Part shown: piece by piece, positions 52,296 to 62,771 of the stretch
Layout of the letters: the number at the start of each line of letters is the position of its first letter
How positions within the stretch are numbered: the stretch's first letter is position 1
NCBI RefSeq assembly: GCF_947241705.1
Contig: NC_079258.1
Location: forward strand, 1 to 64,000
Direction of reading: 5' to 3'
Source of the DNA: Saccharomyces mikatae IFO 1815
Taxonomy: Eukaryota; Ascomycota; Saccharomycetes; Saccharomycetales; Saccharomycetaceae
Length of the DNA: 64,000 bases
The notes under the pieces: model-generated
What the model was told of the DNA's origin: nothing
The model's input: the letters and a program-made list of their open reading frames with translations, nothing else
Databases searched by the model: none
Position numbers and translations under genes: made by a program

Positions 52296-52485
52296 GTTTG
52301 GATTGCCAGTGCTTGTGCCGCCTTCCATCCTCAGTATGGAAGGCATTGACTATGTTTTTATTTTCTAAAGAAGTAGATTATATAACCACGAATTTGAAGT
52401 CTTTCAAATAAAAAAGAAAAAAAGTAAAGTAAAAATAAAGAGCCTTAAAACGCGTATCTAATACATACGATGGTGTATATAATAT

Positions 52486-54768
52486 CTATTTAATTAACCA
52501 TTGTGATTTCAATGTCTTGTTTGAAACAGAAGGCCGAATAAAATATGTGATCACAAGCAGAACAAATACGGTAATGAGTAATTTCCCTTTCTCGAAGGCA
52601 GGACTCATTAAATCAAATTGACCAGAAGGTGTGATTCTTGTACAGAAAACATCGTGACCTAGATCACAAATGATACTTGTAGATTCCAAGTTTGTTGGAA
52701 TGGATATCAATTTGGAATTAGATCCTGGTAATAAATTTCTGAAGTGAGTGATGACGAAATTATCGTTGATTGGTATAACTGGGGTGTATGGGGTGGCCAA
52801 GAACTCCTTCTTATCTTCATTAGTCATTTCCTCCGCCAGTTTACCTCTTGCATTCAACATGAGCTTGGGTATATATGTGATTTGGCCATCTTCTAATTCC
52901 ATGAGAATCGCCTTTGTGGTAATATCATCCGTCGTTTTAGAAATGGACATTGTTTTGATAATTTTCGGGAAAATAAACTGTTTTGTCAAGAACTGAGGTT
53001 TGTTAGTATGACCAGTTAATGGATCATAATAGAAATCTTCTGATGAGTTAGACAAACGTTCATCTGGAGTTAAAGATTCGTATAATTCCACTACTACTAA
53101 CTTTTGTTCTGGGACAGGTTCAGAACTGAAATAGGAATAAACAACCCAATATTCACCAAAAACGATGTCAGTTGGAAACCTGAAATCTGGAGAATCATTG
53201 TGTTCTTGAGTAATTAAAATTTCGCCCGTAATAGTATCAATTAGGTTGAAAGTGACTGTATGAAGTTCTTCATCAGCAACTAGATAAGCTGCAAGGTTTG
53301 GATACAGATATTTATAAAGAACTGATTTGTCACCCAAGGTAATACCAAGGGTATTCAAATTTGTTTCGTCTCTCCTGCCGTAAGCCATTACCTTTTCACT
53401 TGATTTCATAGCTCTTTGCCAAGTTTTTTCAATCATGTCATTCTCGATTAGATAGCCATAAATACCATTCTTATCATGTTCAGTGATAAATATCCGTGAG
53501 CCTGCGTAGTGATTGGAAGATACTAATGCATCTGTATCATTGCGGGGATCCAACGTAAACAGTAGATGATTTGCATTGTCAAACTTAATTAAGTATTGAT
53601 ATTGGTGTTCATTCAACCTGATAACAGAACCAACATTCTTCCTTACGGGCAAAGCAGATCTTAATTTGACAATTGGTAAGTTGTTGAGAAATTCAATTGT
53701 CAGATAATGTCCATCATGCGAAAAAACAACGAGCTCGTTATGGTTTTTATCCGTCCAGAAAATTCTGATACCTTGGTCAATATCCAATTGGAGTTTCCAA
53801 ACAACTTGACCTTTATTGCTCATATCAAGACCGCCAATAAAGCCATCATGCGTCAAAACAATCAAGATTTTGGAGAATCCAAACTTCAGATCTGATGCGA
53901 CAGTATCCTTAGAATCTAAAGCTAGAAGTCTGGTGAACACACGTCCTGGTGAAAAATGGTTTTCTTTCAATAGGCTCATGAAGCGTTTCCAATTGGTTGT
54001 CAATCTGAGCAGGTAAGCGTTCCAAAGTGAATCAGAATCAAGCTCTGCTATCATATCTTTATTCAATTCCACATCTTTAGAATCAAAAACATCCAATACA
54101 ACATAGTCTACCACATTCGTTAGTGATTCGTCTCTTGTCCAGGCTGGTATCAATTCTGTTCCATTGATAGAGAACCCTATATATTGGGTGTCGTTTACGT
54201 TCAACACCAGAGCCAAAGGATCTTCATGCTGGAAATATTCCACTTTGTTAAACCCCTGAGGCAGTTCTAGTTTCCACTCGGCCAAACTTGATTCCCTGTT
54301 GAGGATGTGCAATTCATTATCATTGACGAATATTTGTTCATTTGGATATAAGGGCTGTGGCAAAATGGTCGTAGCCGGGGTGTTATTTACGCCTTCGTCT
54401 AGTAAGAACCAATCGTGCAAATTGAATTTCTGCCATTGTTGACTCGATGAGTTCACACAGACCACTGCGTTATGATCATTGCTATCGAGATGAATTTCAT
54501 CAATAGTGAAGGGTAAAACGTTTCTGAAAAGAATTTGTCCCGAAGAAACGTTGAACGAAGAAACCAAGGAGGATGTCTCGGTAGGGTTCGATAAGATAAG
54601 AACCCGATTGTGGTCTCGAGAATCAGGGATAATCTTCTTCCAAGGACCCAGGTTAGCCAATTGCCAATCAGTGACAAATGCATCATCTGAAAAAACCGCT
54701 TTGACACAACTAGTGTTTAGGAAAAGTGAAATGAAGACGTACACCAAGCCCGTACACGTTATCTTCAT
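52486..54768 (-). CDS. EMC1: ER membrane complex subunit Emc1
   Basis: Largest subunit of the EMC insertase (760 residues from the Met at 54768, MKITCTGLVYVFISLFL, which begins the signal peptide; the longer open frame would put 31 unlikely residues, rich in Tyr/Ile, in front of it). The lumenal part forms PQQ-like beta-propellers (WQLANLGPWKKIIPDS, SKNKGQVVWKLQLDIDQG-type strands). The DUF1620 region follows, with LVVVELYESLTPDERLSNSS. One C-terminal membrane helix, KLLITVFVLLVITYFI, anchors it. About 15-20% different from the S. cerevisiae protein, the most divergent of the large core genes here. Confidence 0.95.
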   Translation of the reverse strand: MKITCTGLVYVFISLFLNTSCVKAVFSDDAFVTDWQLANLGPWKKIIPDSRDHNRVLILSNPTETSSLVSSFNVSSGQILFRNVLPFTIDEIHLDSNDHNAVVCVNSSSQQWQKFNLHDWFLLDEGVNNTPATTILPQPLYPNEQIFVNDNELHILNRESSLAEWKLELPQGFNKVEYFQHEDPLALVLNVNDTQYIGFSINGTELIPAWTRDESLTNVVDYVVLDVFDSKDVELNKDMIAELDSDSLWNAYLLRLTTNWKRFMSLLKENHFSPGRVFTRLLALDSKDTVASDLKFGFSKILIVLTHDGFIGGLDMSNKGQVVWKLQLDIDQGIRIFWTDKNHNELVVFSHDGHYLTIEFLNNLPIVKLRSALPVRKNVGSVIRLNEHQYQYLIKFDNANHLLFTLDPRNDTDALVSSNHYAGSRIFITEHDKNGIYGYLIENDMIEKTWQRAMKSSEKVMAYGRRDETNLNTLGITLGDKSVLYKYLYPNLAAYLVADEELHTVTFNLIDTITGEILITQEHNDSPDFRFPTDIVFGEYWVVYSYFSSEPVPEQKLVVVELYESLTPDERLSNSSEDFYYDPLTGHTNKPQFLTKQFIFPKIIKTMSISKTTDDITTKAILMELEDGQITYIPKLMLNARGKLAEEMTNEDKKEFLATPYTPVIPINDNFVITHFRNLLPGSNSKLISIPTNLESTSIICDLGHDVFCTRITPSGQFDLMSPAFEKGKLLITVFVLLVITYFIRPSVSNKTLKSQWLIK

Positions 54769-54825
54769 TGCTGTGGAGAAAGGATTATGGCGTGGATGTG
54801 AATGTAGATATTGGTTATTAATAGA

Positions 54826-54866
54826 GTATATATACATATATACATATATACATATATACATATACT
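54826..54866. repeat. TATACATA microsatellite in the EMC1 5' region
   Basis: An array of about five ATATATAC/TATACATA units just upstream of EMC1 and downstream of MGR1. It can serve as MGR1-side promoter TATA sequence or simple unwinding DNA; length is likely to vary between strains. Confidence 0.7.
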
Positions 54867-54979
54867 TGCATATATAATATTAAATCCTAGCCATATTTTC
54901 TTGGGTAGTCGTTTAAAAATCACGATTCACGAAGAAGAAATCGATATATGCATAGTACAACTAAGGAAGTAGTAAAAAG

Positions 54980-56230
54980 TTAATGCGTCTTTTCATTCGT
55001 GAGAGCATTGGGAGTGGGTCCTGGTGCCGAAGAGTCCGTAGTGCTGGGGATCTTAGTATGGGAGGGCATGGTAGTTGGTATAAATTTTATGCTTAACGAA
55101 GTTTCTAGGGCCAAAGTCATCCACGGATCATAGAGCGATTTTATTGTATCGATGTCAATTTCCTGTGGGGCATTAGTATCGTGGGGCAAAACAACACCTC
55201 TTGAGATCGTAGTGTTGGATCTCTCTTTCACAGGGGTGGCAATAGAATCTCTTGAGGATGCTAAGAAATGCAGTCTTTTTTCGACATTTTGTAGATGTAG
55301 TTTCTTGGATTCAGAAAGCTCTTCCATGCCAGCGGAAGACTGTGGATGATGGGATATGGAATTGATGAGCTCGATAGAGTTTTCTCTAATATTTCTTTTG
55401 TTTTGAAAAAACTCGAACATATCCAGGTGAAACTCCATGCGATTGAGGTACTCGTTGAAAGACATGGGCTTGTATTCCAAAGGCCCGAACCATTTGATGA
55501 TGGGGTTTTGTGCCTCAACTTGCGCTCTGGCAAGAGCGACGCTTTGCTTGACTTCGGGAATGTTTGTGGAGAGTGGTGTACCGTTCATAGCGTCTTTGAC
55601 TTTTATCTTGGTAGGGTCTATGCCTTCGTGGTAATACTTGACGATGTTGTTGAAGAACTTCTTATCACGCACGGATTTCATTTCGTCGTACCAAGGGTCA
55701 TATTTGAGGAAATTCAAGCGAGTAAGTTCCAAGAGCGACTGCGAAAGTAAGAGTGAGCCAAACAATCCCCATATGAGTTTCCTCATGCTTATAAATCGAG
55801 ACCGGCGAGGCATGATGGGGGGAGGGGCGAGTACGATGTCTCCATGGGTAGTGGAAAAGCGGTTTAAAGTGGGAAAGTCCGCGATATCCTTTTTAATTTT
55901 AGTCTTTCCATTAACAATCATTTCACTGGGTAGTTCACCAAAAGATAAATCTGAATGAGTTCCAGTGGGGATGCGACGCGGTGGCGGTAGCCTGTAGAGT
56001 CTTTTCAGTCTCCAGAGGGCAAACACCCCCACTGCAGATTGAATGGTGATTAGAGTGTAAAGCCCGGTTAGGTTATCGGGTGCGGGCACGAGTGGACCCC
56101 ATAGTTTCAAGCCTAAGCTTGGCCTTATGTAGAATTTCTTGATATCATTATCATCTTTGTCGTTGTCCTCTTGTGGATGAGGACGGTCGGTGGAGCTGTT
56201 AGTACCTGATGGAGGGGTGAATACAGCCAT
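54980..56230 (-). CDS. MGR1: i-AAA protease adaptor Mgr1
   Basis: Subunit of the mitochondrial i-AAA (Yme1) complex, 416 residues, required by cells lacking mtDNA. Two membrane helices are visible, near residues 50-70 (LYTLITIQSAVGVFALW) and 150-170 (LIWGLFGSLLLSQSLLEL). The loop between contains Pro/Arg-rich sequence (LPPPRRIPTGT). The rest is intermembrane-space charged sequence, ending with a Ser/Thr/Pro tail (KIPSTTDSSAPGPTPNALT). Same layout and nearly the same length as S. cerevisiae Mgr1. Confidence 0.94.
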   Translation of the reverse strand: MAVFTPPSGTNSSTDRPHPQEDNDKDDNDIKKFYIRPSLGLKLWGPLVPAPDNLTGLYTLITIQSAVGVFALWRLKRLYRLPPPRRIPTGTHSDLSFGELPSEMIVNGKTKIKKDIADFPTLNRFSTTHGDIVLAPPPIMPRRSRFISMRKLIWGLFGSLLLSQSLLELTRLNFLKYDPWYDEMKSVRDKKFFNNIVKYYHEGIDPTKIKVKDAMNGTPLSTNIPEVKQSVALARAQVEAQNPIIKWFGPLEYKPMSFNEYLNRMEFHLDMFEFFQNKRNIRENSIELINSISHHPQSSAGMEELSESKKLHLQNVEKRLHFLASSRDSIATPVKERSNTTISRGVVLPHDTNAPQEIDIDTIKSLYDPWMTLALETSLSIKFIPTTMPSHTKIPSTTDSSAPGPTPNALTNEKTH

Positions 56231-56505
56231 CTTCGATTACAATAATTGAGGGAAAGAAGAGACAAAGAGAGTGAGGCAAAAGTTTTTTTGAGAGATAGGG
56301 CGAGTAGCATTGAATTAAGGATGATGATGCAATGCACTTATTATTCCTATTACGTGTTCAATTTTTCCATTTCCCTACGGCGTTCGTAGATTATGATGAA
56401 TATAGTGATTATCTATTATTTAGTTTTCACTGCTGTCATCTCAATGTTGAAAAAACTTCTAAAATTTTTATATCTCTATTTAATGGAAGAATCTAGTTAT
56501 ATGAA

Positions 56506-58083
56506 TCACAATTCGTCATGAATACCATCTTCTTCGTCGACCAATTCAGCGGCATCGGCATCGGCATCGGCATCCACGGCAGCCTTTTCTTGAGCATCCT
56601 CGTACAAAGCCTTACCGTCAATTTCGAAGTGACCGTTTTCCTTGATGAAGTCAAACAAGGAGTCCAAAGATCTTGAACCCTTGTACACAACGGATTCGGA
56701 CTTCTTACCACCTGGGTACAAGACAATGGTTGGGTAGCCCTCGATTACGACACCTTTGACATCATTTTCAGTGTGGTCTAGTTTAGCAACCAAGACTTCG
56801 GATGTGGCGTTGGCGTAGGTATCAGCTAATTCTTGGTAACTTGGAGCCAATCTTTTGCAATGACCACACCATGGGGCGTAGTACAAAACAAGGACATCTT
56901 TCTTTGGGTCGTTAACAATTTCATCGTGGTTCTTACCAACCAATTGGAAGACAGAGGAATCTTGGTTTTCGAAAACCTCTTGGGACTTTACGATTGGTGC
57001 GGCATCGCCTTTCAAGAAGTCCTTGACCAAGGACTCAATAGCCTTGGACTCCAAGACGATCTTGTCGGTCAATTCGTCGAATGCCTCCTCAGAGAGTTGA
57101 GGCAAACCGTACTTCAAGTCTTCGGTCATGTCATGGATGGCAAATAGAGGGAATTGTTCCTTCATGTTCAAGTTGCCGGCGTGTCTGCCGAATTTCTTGG
57201 CATCGATGCTAACAAAGTTCATTAGACCTCTGTTTTTCTTAGCCAATTCGGTGAAGATAGGTCTGTATTCATCCAATTCTTCGTCGTCATTGTAAAACAA
57301 GTAGCCTAATGGCAAACCACTTTCAACGTATTGACCGAATACGGAACCGTCAATTTCACCAAAGTAAGGCAGGGCTTCTACTTGCAACCACTTTTCGAAA
57401 ACATCTGTGTTAGCGATGTCCGCTTGCTTGCCGTTGTACACTACGGGTTCGTCCATGGCGGAAGGCAAGTAAATGGAAAGTTTGAAATCGTCGTCTGTGT
57501 TTCCAGCAGAGACGAAGTCATAGTCGTTGAAGTGCTTGTTGGCAATAGAGTAGAAAGTAGCGTTGAAGTCTGCGTCGATCTTACCAGATTGAACGATAAC
57601 TGGAGTGACGAAAGTCTCGTTAGCAAGGAACGCAGACAGGTCTGCAACAACAGTGACTGCCGGTTGGCTTTGCTTAATCATGAACTGAACAATGGCTTCG
57701 GCAGTTCTAGGTCCCTCGTAATCAACTGAGTTGTTCACGTCGCTGTTCTTAAAGATCTTCAGGCTAGGGAACCCTGGGATGTTGTGTTCCATGCACAGAT
57801 CCTGGTTTTCAGTACAGTCGATCTGAGCCAAAGTAATGTTCTTCTCAACCAAACTCTCCGCGGCTTTAACGTATTCAGGGGCCATATTCTTACAGTGCCC
57901 ACACCATGGTGCAAAAAACTCTGCAAGAACCAGGTCGTGCGACTGGATGTACTCATTGAAAGTGTCGGTGGCTAGTTTGACGACGGCGGAGTCTTCAGGA
58001 GCCACGGCCTCTTGTTGCGCAGAAACAGAGGAGGCAAGTAGTAGGGAGGACCATGACAGGATGGTGCCAGCAGAAAACTTCAT
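56506..58083 (-). CDS. PDI1: Protein disulphide isomerase
   Basis: Essential ER oxidoreductase of 525 residues. Signal peptide MKFSAGTILSWSSLLLASSV; thioredoxin domain a with Cys61-Gly-His-Cys64 in FFAPWCGHCKNM; non-catalytic b and b' domains; domain a' with CGHC at about 406-409 (YYAPWCGHCKRL); acidic Asp/Ala-rich tail, and the retention signal HDEL at the end. Sequons NITL, NNSV, NETF, NATF and NATS suggest glycosylation as in S. cerevisiae. The tail is three residues longer than I recall for S. cerevisiae, through an Ala-Asp repeat. Divergent from GLK1. Confidence 0.98.
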   Translation of the reverse strand: MKFSAGTILSWSSLLLASSVSAQQEAVAPEDSAVVKLATDTFNEYIQSHDLVLAEFFAPWCGHCKNMAPEYVKAAESLVEKNITLAQIDCTENQDLCMEHNIPGFPSLKIFKNSDVNNSVDYEGPRTAEAIVQFMIKQSQPAVTVVADLSAFLANETFVTPVIVQSGKIDADFNATFYSIANKHFNDYDFVSAGNTDDDFKLSIYLPSAMDEPVVYNGKQADIANTDVFEKWLQVEALPYFGEIDGSVFGQYVESGLPLGYLFYNDDEELDEYRPIFTELAKKNRGLMNFVSIDAKKFGRHAGNLNMKEQFPLFAIHDMTEDLKYGLPQLSEEAFDELTDKIVLESKAIESLVKDFLKGDAAPIVKSQEVFENQDSSVFQLVGKNHDEIVNDPKKDVLVLYYAPWCGHCKRLAPSYQELADTYANATSEVLVAKLDHTENDVKGVVIEGYPTIVLYPGGKKSESVVYKGSRSLDSLFDFIKENGHFEIDGKALYEDAQEKAAVDADADADAAELVDEEDGIHDEL

Positions 58084-58694
58084 AACGGAATGGACGGATG
58101 TTTCTTTATCTATAGCTTAGAAGCTTTATAATTACCAACTGGATACCATGTATAGAGAAACGCTAAGTGAACGTACGTATATATATATTGGCTTTTCATT
58201 TTGTTGTGGTTGTAAAAGCACAGCATACAACAAAAGGCTACACGGTGGCAAATTGGGCTAGGAGGATGATAGGAAAAAGGGAAAAAAAAGAAGAAAGAAA
58301 AAGAGGCGCCGCCCGTCAGGGTAACAAGAAACCACGTGCAATCGAAGAAAAATCTAGGACACGTGTTCGAAAGCTTTGTCGCTCCGAAATAGACAAAAAA
58401 ACGTAATGAAGATGAAAATGATAAATGAGAACAAAAGAGAAAACAAAAAAATTGACGTGGCGCTTGCACCCCGCATTATAAGTGGTGTGCCGACTGACGG
58501 TCCCCCCCTTTTTCAGGGGTGGGGGGCACCACTTGAGCGCAGCGTGGTGTGTCACACCACGCTCAAGTGGTGGCCACTAATGAAAACGCGCCCATATAAA
58601 TACTCGCCCGCCGCCAATACTTGCCCCCAACCCCCCCAATACTTAATTCAACTACTGTAAACCACAACACCACCACTACCGCCATAAGTACAAC
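58084..58694. promoter_or_regulatory. Divergent PDI1/GLK1 promoter
   Basis: A 611-bp shared region. CACGTG cores occur at 58333-58338 and 58360-58365; the second, in GGACACGTGTTCGAA, resembles a Hac1 unfolded-protein element and would serve PDI1. C/G-rich runs CCCCCCCTTTTTCAGGGGTG (58502) contain stress-element cores (CCCCT, AGGGG), fitting the stress and derepression control of GLK1. A nested palindrome lies at 58527-58572. CATATAAATA near 58592 is the probable GLK1 TATA. Confidence 0.6.
58527..58572. repeat. Nested palindrome in the GLK1 promoter
   Basis: CACCACTTGAGCG (58527-58539) and its exact inverse CGCTCAAGTGGTG (58560-58572) enclose a second inverted repeat, CGTGGTGTG (58543-58551) with CACACCACG (58553-58561), separated by one base. 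It lies about 120-170 bp before the GLK1 ATG. Confidence 0.85.
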
Positions 58695-60197
58695 ATGTCC
58701 TTCGACGACTTACACAAAGCAACCGAGAGAGCGGTCATCCAAGCCGTGGACCAGATCTGCGACGAGTTCGAAGTCACGCCCGAAAAACTAGACGAATTAA
58801 CTGCTTACTTCATCGAACAAATGGAAAAAGGTCTTACCCCACCAAAGGAAGGTCACACATTAGCCTCCGACAAGGGTCTTCCCATGATCCCCGCGTTTGT
58901 CACTGGGTCGCCCAACGGAACCGAACGCGGTGTTTTACTAGCCGCTGACCTTGGGGGTACCAACTTCCGTATCTGCTCCGTTAACTTGCACGGAGATCAT
59001 ACTTTCTCCATGGAGCAGATGAAATCGAAAATCCCGGATGACTTGTTGGACGATGAAAGCGTCACATCGGACGACTTGTTTGGGTTCCTAGCACGTCGTA
59101 CACTCGCATTCATGAAGAAGTACCACCCGGATGAACTGGCCAAGGGTAAAGATGCTAAGCCTATGAAGTTGGGTTTCACTTTCTCGTACCCCGTGGACCA
59201 AACATCTCTAAACTCCGGGACACTAATCCGCTGGACCAAAGGGTTCCGCATTGCGGACACCGTCGGAAAGGACGTGGTGCAATTATACCAGGAACAGCTG
59301 TGCGCCCAGGGTATGCCTATGATCAAGGTTGTTGCATTGACCAATGATACCGTCGGAACATACCTATCGCATTGCTACACGTCGGATAACACGGACTCGA
59401 TGACATCCGGGGAAATCTCGGAACCGGTAATCGGGTGTATTTTCGGTACCGGTACCAATGGATGCTATATGGAGGAGATTAACAACATTACAAAGTTGCC
59501 ACAGGAATTGCGTGATAAGCTGATAAATGAGGGTAAGACGCATATGATTATCAACGTCGAGTGGGGGTCCTTCGATAACGAGCTCAAGCACTTGCCTACT
59601 ACCAAGTACGACGTTGTGATTGACCAGAAGTTGTCAACGAACCCGGGATTCCACTTGTTCGAGAAGCGTGTTTCGGGAATGTTCTTGGGTGAAGTGTTAC
59701 GTAATATTCTGGTGGACTTACACTCACAAGGCCTGCTCTTGCAACAGTATCGCTCTAAGGAACAACTACCTCGCCACTTGACGACGCCGTTCCAGTTGTC
59801 GTCGGAAGTGCTGTCGCATATCGAAATCGACGACTCGACAGGTCTACGTGAAACAGAGTTGTCATTATTGCAAAGTCTCAGACTACCTACTACTCCTACG
59901 GAGCGTGTGCAAATCCAAAAACTGGTGCGCGCGATCTCTAGAAGATCTGCGTATTTAGCCGCCGTGCCGCTTGCCGCGATTTTAATCAAGACCAACGCTT
60001 TGAACAAGAGATACCACGGTGAAGTGGAGATTGGTTGTGACGGCTCTGTAGTAGAGTACTATCCTGGTTTCAGATCGATGTTAAGGCACGCGTTGGCCTT
60101 GTCACCGTTGGGTGCCGAGGGTGAGAGAAAGGTCCATTTGAAGATTGCCAAGGATGGCTCCGGTGTAGGGGCTGCCTTGTGTGCGCTTGTTGCATGA
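58695..60197 (+). CDS. GLK1: Glucokinase
   Basis: Aldohexose-specific glucokinase (500 residues) catalysing ATP-dependent phosphorylation of glucose at the first step of glycolysis. Hexokinase-family motifs: phosphate loop LAADLGGTNFRICSVNLHG, substrate loop LGFTFSYPVDQTSLNSGTLI, ATP-site GCIFGTGTNGCYMEEIN, and adenosine motif GEVEIGCDGSVVEYYPGF. Only about six residues differ from the S. cerevisiae protein I remember, so it is one of the most conserved genes in the window. Codon use is highly biased. Confidence 0.98.
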   Translation: MSFDDLHKATERAVIQAVDQICDEFEVTPEKLDELTAYFIEQMEKGLTPPKEGHTLASDKGLPMIPAFVTGSPNGTERGVLLAADLGGTNFRICSVNLHGDHTFSMEQMKSKIPDDLLDDESVTSDDLFGFLARRTLAFMKKYHPDELAKGKDAKPMKLGFTFSYPVDQTSLNSGTLIRWTKGFRIADTVGKDVVQLYQEQLCAQGMPMIKVVALTNDTVGTYLSHCYTSDNTDSMTSGEISEPVIGCIFGTGTNGCYMEEINNITKLPQELRDKLINEGKTHMIINVEWGSFDNELKHLPTTKYDVVIDQKLSTNPGFHLFEKRVSGMFLGEVLRNILVDLHSQGLLLQQYRSKEQLPRHLTTPFQLSSEVLSHIEIDDSTGLRETELSLLQSLRLPTTPTERVQIQKLVRAISRRSAYLAAVPLAAILIKTNALNKRYHGEVEIGCDGSVVEYYPGFRSMLRHALALSPLGAEGERKVHLKIAKDGSGVGAALCALVA

Positions 60198-60388
60198 TTC
60201 TAATTCTTGCGTTGATTTTATCTCTATATATATGTATATATATATATGTATATATATAGTCTGTACGTTATTTTTCTTACACTAATGAACAATATCATCT
60301 TACACGGGAGTATGTTATTTAAGGGAAAGCAGGGAAACAATGAATGGGAGTGGTTTTCAAGGTTCCTTTATAAGCGCTATGTGCTATA
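60198..60388. terminator. GLK1 3' region
   Basis: A TATATATGTATATATATATA tract from about 60222 provides the efficiency element for GLK1 polyadenylation. The remaining ~120 bp is the promoter of the co-directional GID7. Confidence 0.5.
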
Positions 60389-62689
60389 ATGAGTTACGAG
60401 TCAGGTATGCCACATTCCAGGAGGCATAGTACATCGCCCGACGCCATGTCACACACTAACAAGATCGCGTACGTGCTGAATAATGACACTGAGGAAAGCA
60501 GCTCGTCCTCTTCCGTCGGCTGTTTTGACAAGAAACAGCTCACGAAGCTGCTAATACATTCTTTAAAAGAGCTGGGCTACGATTCGACCGCTGAGCAGTT
60601 GCTCCTAGAGAGCGGCGGATACCAGAACGAGCCTAACCACATACAGACCTTCTTCAAACTCATTAAGACCGGCCAATTCCATCTGGTCGATTGGCACATT
60701 GTTTGTTCACTGCCCCTTGCACATAGCTCTTCGCTAAGGCCCGAGTGGGTTCAAACACTGCTCATGCCCACACCGACGTCCGCTACCACTTCGCTTTTTG
60801 ATCACATGCTCTTGCAATTGCAGTATCTGCAACAGCTTATGGGCTCCGTGGATTCGTCGACTTGCTCAAACGCGGAGATCGCCACGCTTAGAAACTACGT
60901 AGAGATCATGATCCTCGTGAATAGACAGATATTCCTCGAATTTTTCCATCCAAAATCAACAGTTGTCTCTTCCCTCACGGGCCCTCCTGCCGCGCTCCCA
61001 GTCCTGTACCTACGCAAAATCCTTAAAAACTTCATCGAGATATGGGATTCCCTGTTGGTGTCTAATGATCAATTTCTCAATGAGGAGAATATTTTCAATC
61101 CGGAAACTACTTTGAGAGAACTGTCCACATGCTTGACTAATCCAAAACTCACCGCGCAGTTGAACCTCGAGCGAGACCAACTGATCGACGCCATCTCCAA
61201 GTACATCGATCCGAACGAACTCGTTCCGAAGGGCCGTCTCTTGCATCTCTTGAAACAGGCCATCAAATACCAGCAGTCGCAGGACATTTTCAACATCATC
61301 GATCCAGACGACGACGCCTCCTTCTCTCCTTCGTCCCGTCGCATCAACCTGTTGCAAGATAACTTCTCACACGACCTGACGGTGACCTTCGAGGAATGGA
61401 AGACCATCCAGGACACCACAGACGAGATTTGGTTCTTAACATTCTCTCCCAATGGCAAATATTTGGCTTCTGCGACCTCCGAGTCCTCGAGAGGCTACTT
61501 CATTACTGTTTATGACGTGGAACAAGACTTTAAAATACACAAGACCTGTGTGAGTTTGTCGCAATCTGTACTATATCTCATGTTCTCTCCCAATAGCCAG
61601 TACCTGGTCGCCTGCCCTTTCAGCGAAGACGTTACTATTTACGACATGAATGCCACCTCCCCGCCGGACGCATCTGCCACGGACTCGTTCTTACCATATG
61701 CTTCCACCAGGCTCTCGCCTATGGACTCATTCAAACTGGACACCACTCCATATTTAGAGGACACAGAATCGTCAGCGTCGTCTTCCTCAAGACCGGCTAA
61801 TACGAGTTCTAACCAATCGAGGGTATGGTGCTGTGATGCCTTCCACACCGCGCAGCATACAGACTGGATGGTGGTTGGATCGCCTGACAGAGAAGCTATT
61901 GTTCACTCCCTCACCACAAAGGAGTCACTTTTCAGCCTAAAAGGAAGGACCTGTATCGCTCTGGGCCACGATGAAAACATCTCTGGACGAAAATTAATAG
62001 ACCCAGCAAAAGTGCTGTATTCACCTAGGACAAACGGCGATGGAAATTGGCAATATGTAGAAGATGATGAAACTTTCCCACGAGTGCACGATGTGAAAAT
62101 CAGCTCTGACGACAAATACGTGCTTCTGATGACTCACCAAGGTGTTATAGATGTCTATGACTTCAGTGGGTTCCCATCCAAGGAAGAGCTGTCTAAGCAA
62201 ACAATCGATCTAAAAAACTTCCTAATTCCAAGAGTTGCAAGGCTAGACGTTGGCAAAAACATGACTTGTATTTCACTACCGCTAAGTAGTGCGCATCAAG
62301 GCAGCAACAAGCAACAAACATCCGAATCTCAACATTTGGTATTAGTTAGTTTGCAAGATAACGAACTGCAAATGTGGGACTATAAGGAAAATATTCTCAT
62401 ACAAAAGTATTTCGGCCAAAAGCAACAGCATTTCATCATCAGATCTTGTTTCGCCTACGGTAATAAGCTTGTCATGAGCGGATCAGAAGATGGTAAAATT
62501 TACATTTGGGATAGAATTAGAGGTAACCTAATTTCTGTTTTATCCGGTCATTCCACAATAATGAGTACCTCTACGAAACCCATGGGAAAAAATTGTAACG
62601 TAGTAGCATCAAACCCTGTAGATAAAGAAATGTTTGTTTCTGGTGGTGATGACGGCAAGATAAAAATCTGGAAAATTTCAAGAAATTAA
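60389..62689 (+). CDS. GID7: GID ubiquitin-ligase subunit Gid7
   Basis: Subunit of the GID/CTLH E3 complex that degrades gluconeogenic enzymes after glucose is restored; Gid7 drives assembly of the large chelator form. 766 residues. LisH motif at about 47-78 ([20 protein letters not shown]), CTLH region after it ([18 protein letters not shown]), and a C-terminal WD40 propeller ([48 protein letters not shown]). The N-terminal 45 residues are Ser-rich and less conserved; a nearby later Met is possible but I keep the first. Slightly longer than in S. cerevisiae. Confidence 0.93.
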   Translation: MSYESGMPHSRRHSTSPDAMSHTNKIAYVLNNDTEESSSSSSVGCFDKKQLTKLLIHSLKELGYDSTAEQLLLESGGYQNEPNHIQTFFKLIKTGQFHLVDWHIVCSLPLAHSSSLRPEWVQTLLMPTPTSATTSLFDHMLLQLQYLQQLMGSVDSSTCSNAEIATLRNYVEIMILVNRQIFLEFFHPKSTVVSSLTGPPAALPVLYLRKILKNFIEIWDSLLVSNDQFLNEENIFNPETTLRELSTCLTNPKLTAQLNLERDQLIDAISKYIDPNELVPKGRLLHLLKQAIKYQQSQDIFNIIDPDDDASFSPSSRRINLLQDNFSHDLTVTFEEWKTIQDTTDEIWFLTFSPNGKYLASATSESSRGYFITVYDVEQDFKIHKTCVSLSQSVLYLMFSPNSQYLVACPFSEDVTIYDMNATSPPDASATDSFLPYASTRLSPMDSFKLDTTPYLEDTESSASSSSRPANTSSNQSRVWCCDAFHTAQHTDWMVVGSPDREAIVHSLTTKESLFSLKGRTCIALGHDENISGRKLIDPAKVLYSPRTNGDGNWQYVEDDETFPRVHDVKISSDDKYVLLMTHQGVIDVYDFSGFPSKEELSKQTIDLKNFLIPRVARLDVGKNMTCISLPLSSAHQGSNKQQTSESQHLVLVSLQDNELQMWDYKENILIQKYFGQKQQHFIIRSCFAYGNKLVMSGSEDGKIYIWDRIRGNLISVLSGHSTIMSTSTKPMGKNCNVVASNPVDKEMFVSGGDDGKIKIWKISRN

Positions 62690-62771
62690 TGGCCTATACA
62701 TATATATACATATATATACATATATATATATACATATGCATACTTAAATTTTGCGTAAAGAGAAGGATATT
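62690..62771. terminator. Convergent GID7/ATG22 terminator
   Basis: 82 bp between stops, filled by TATACATATATA repeats (62696-62740), a two-way 3'-end element. Confidence 0.6.

Noticed and set aside
54769-54861. Upstream start for EMC1 adding 31 residues
   Set aside because: It translates the TATACATA microsatellite; the signal peptide begins at 54768.
56833-57729. Plus-strand frames of 104 and 132 residues opposite PDI1
   Set aside because: They are antisense shadows of a strongly codon-biased gene.
59465-60007. 180-residue minus-strand frame opposite GLK1
   Set aside because: Mirror of the codon-biased GLK1 sequence, with no promoter or protein similarity.
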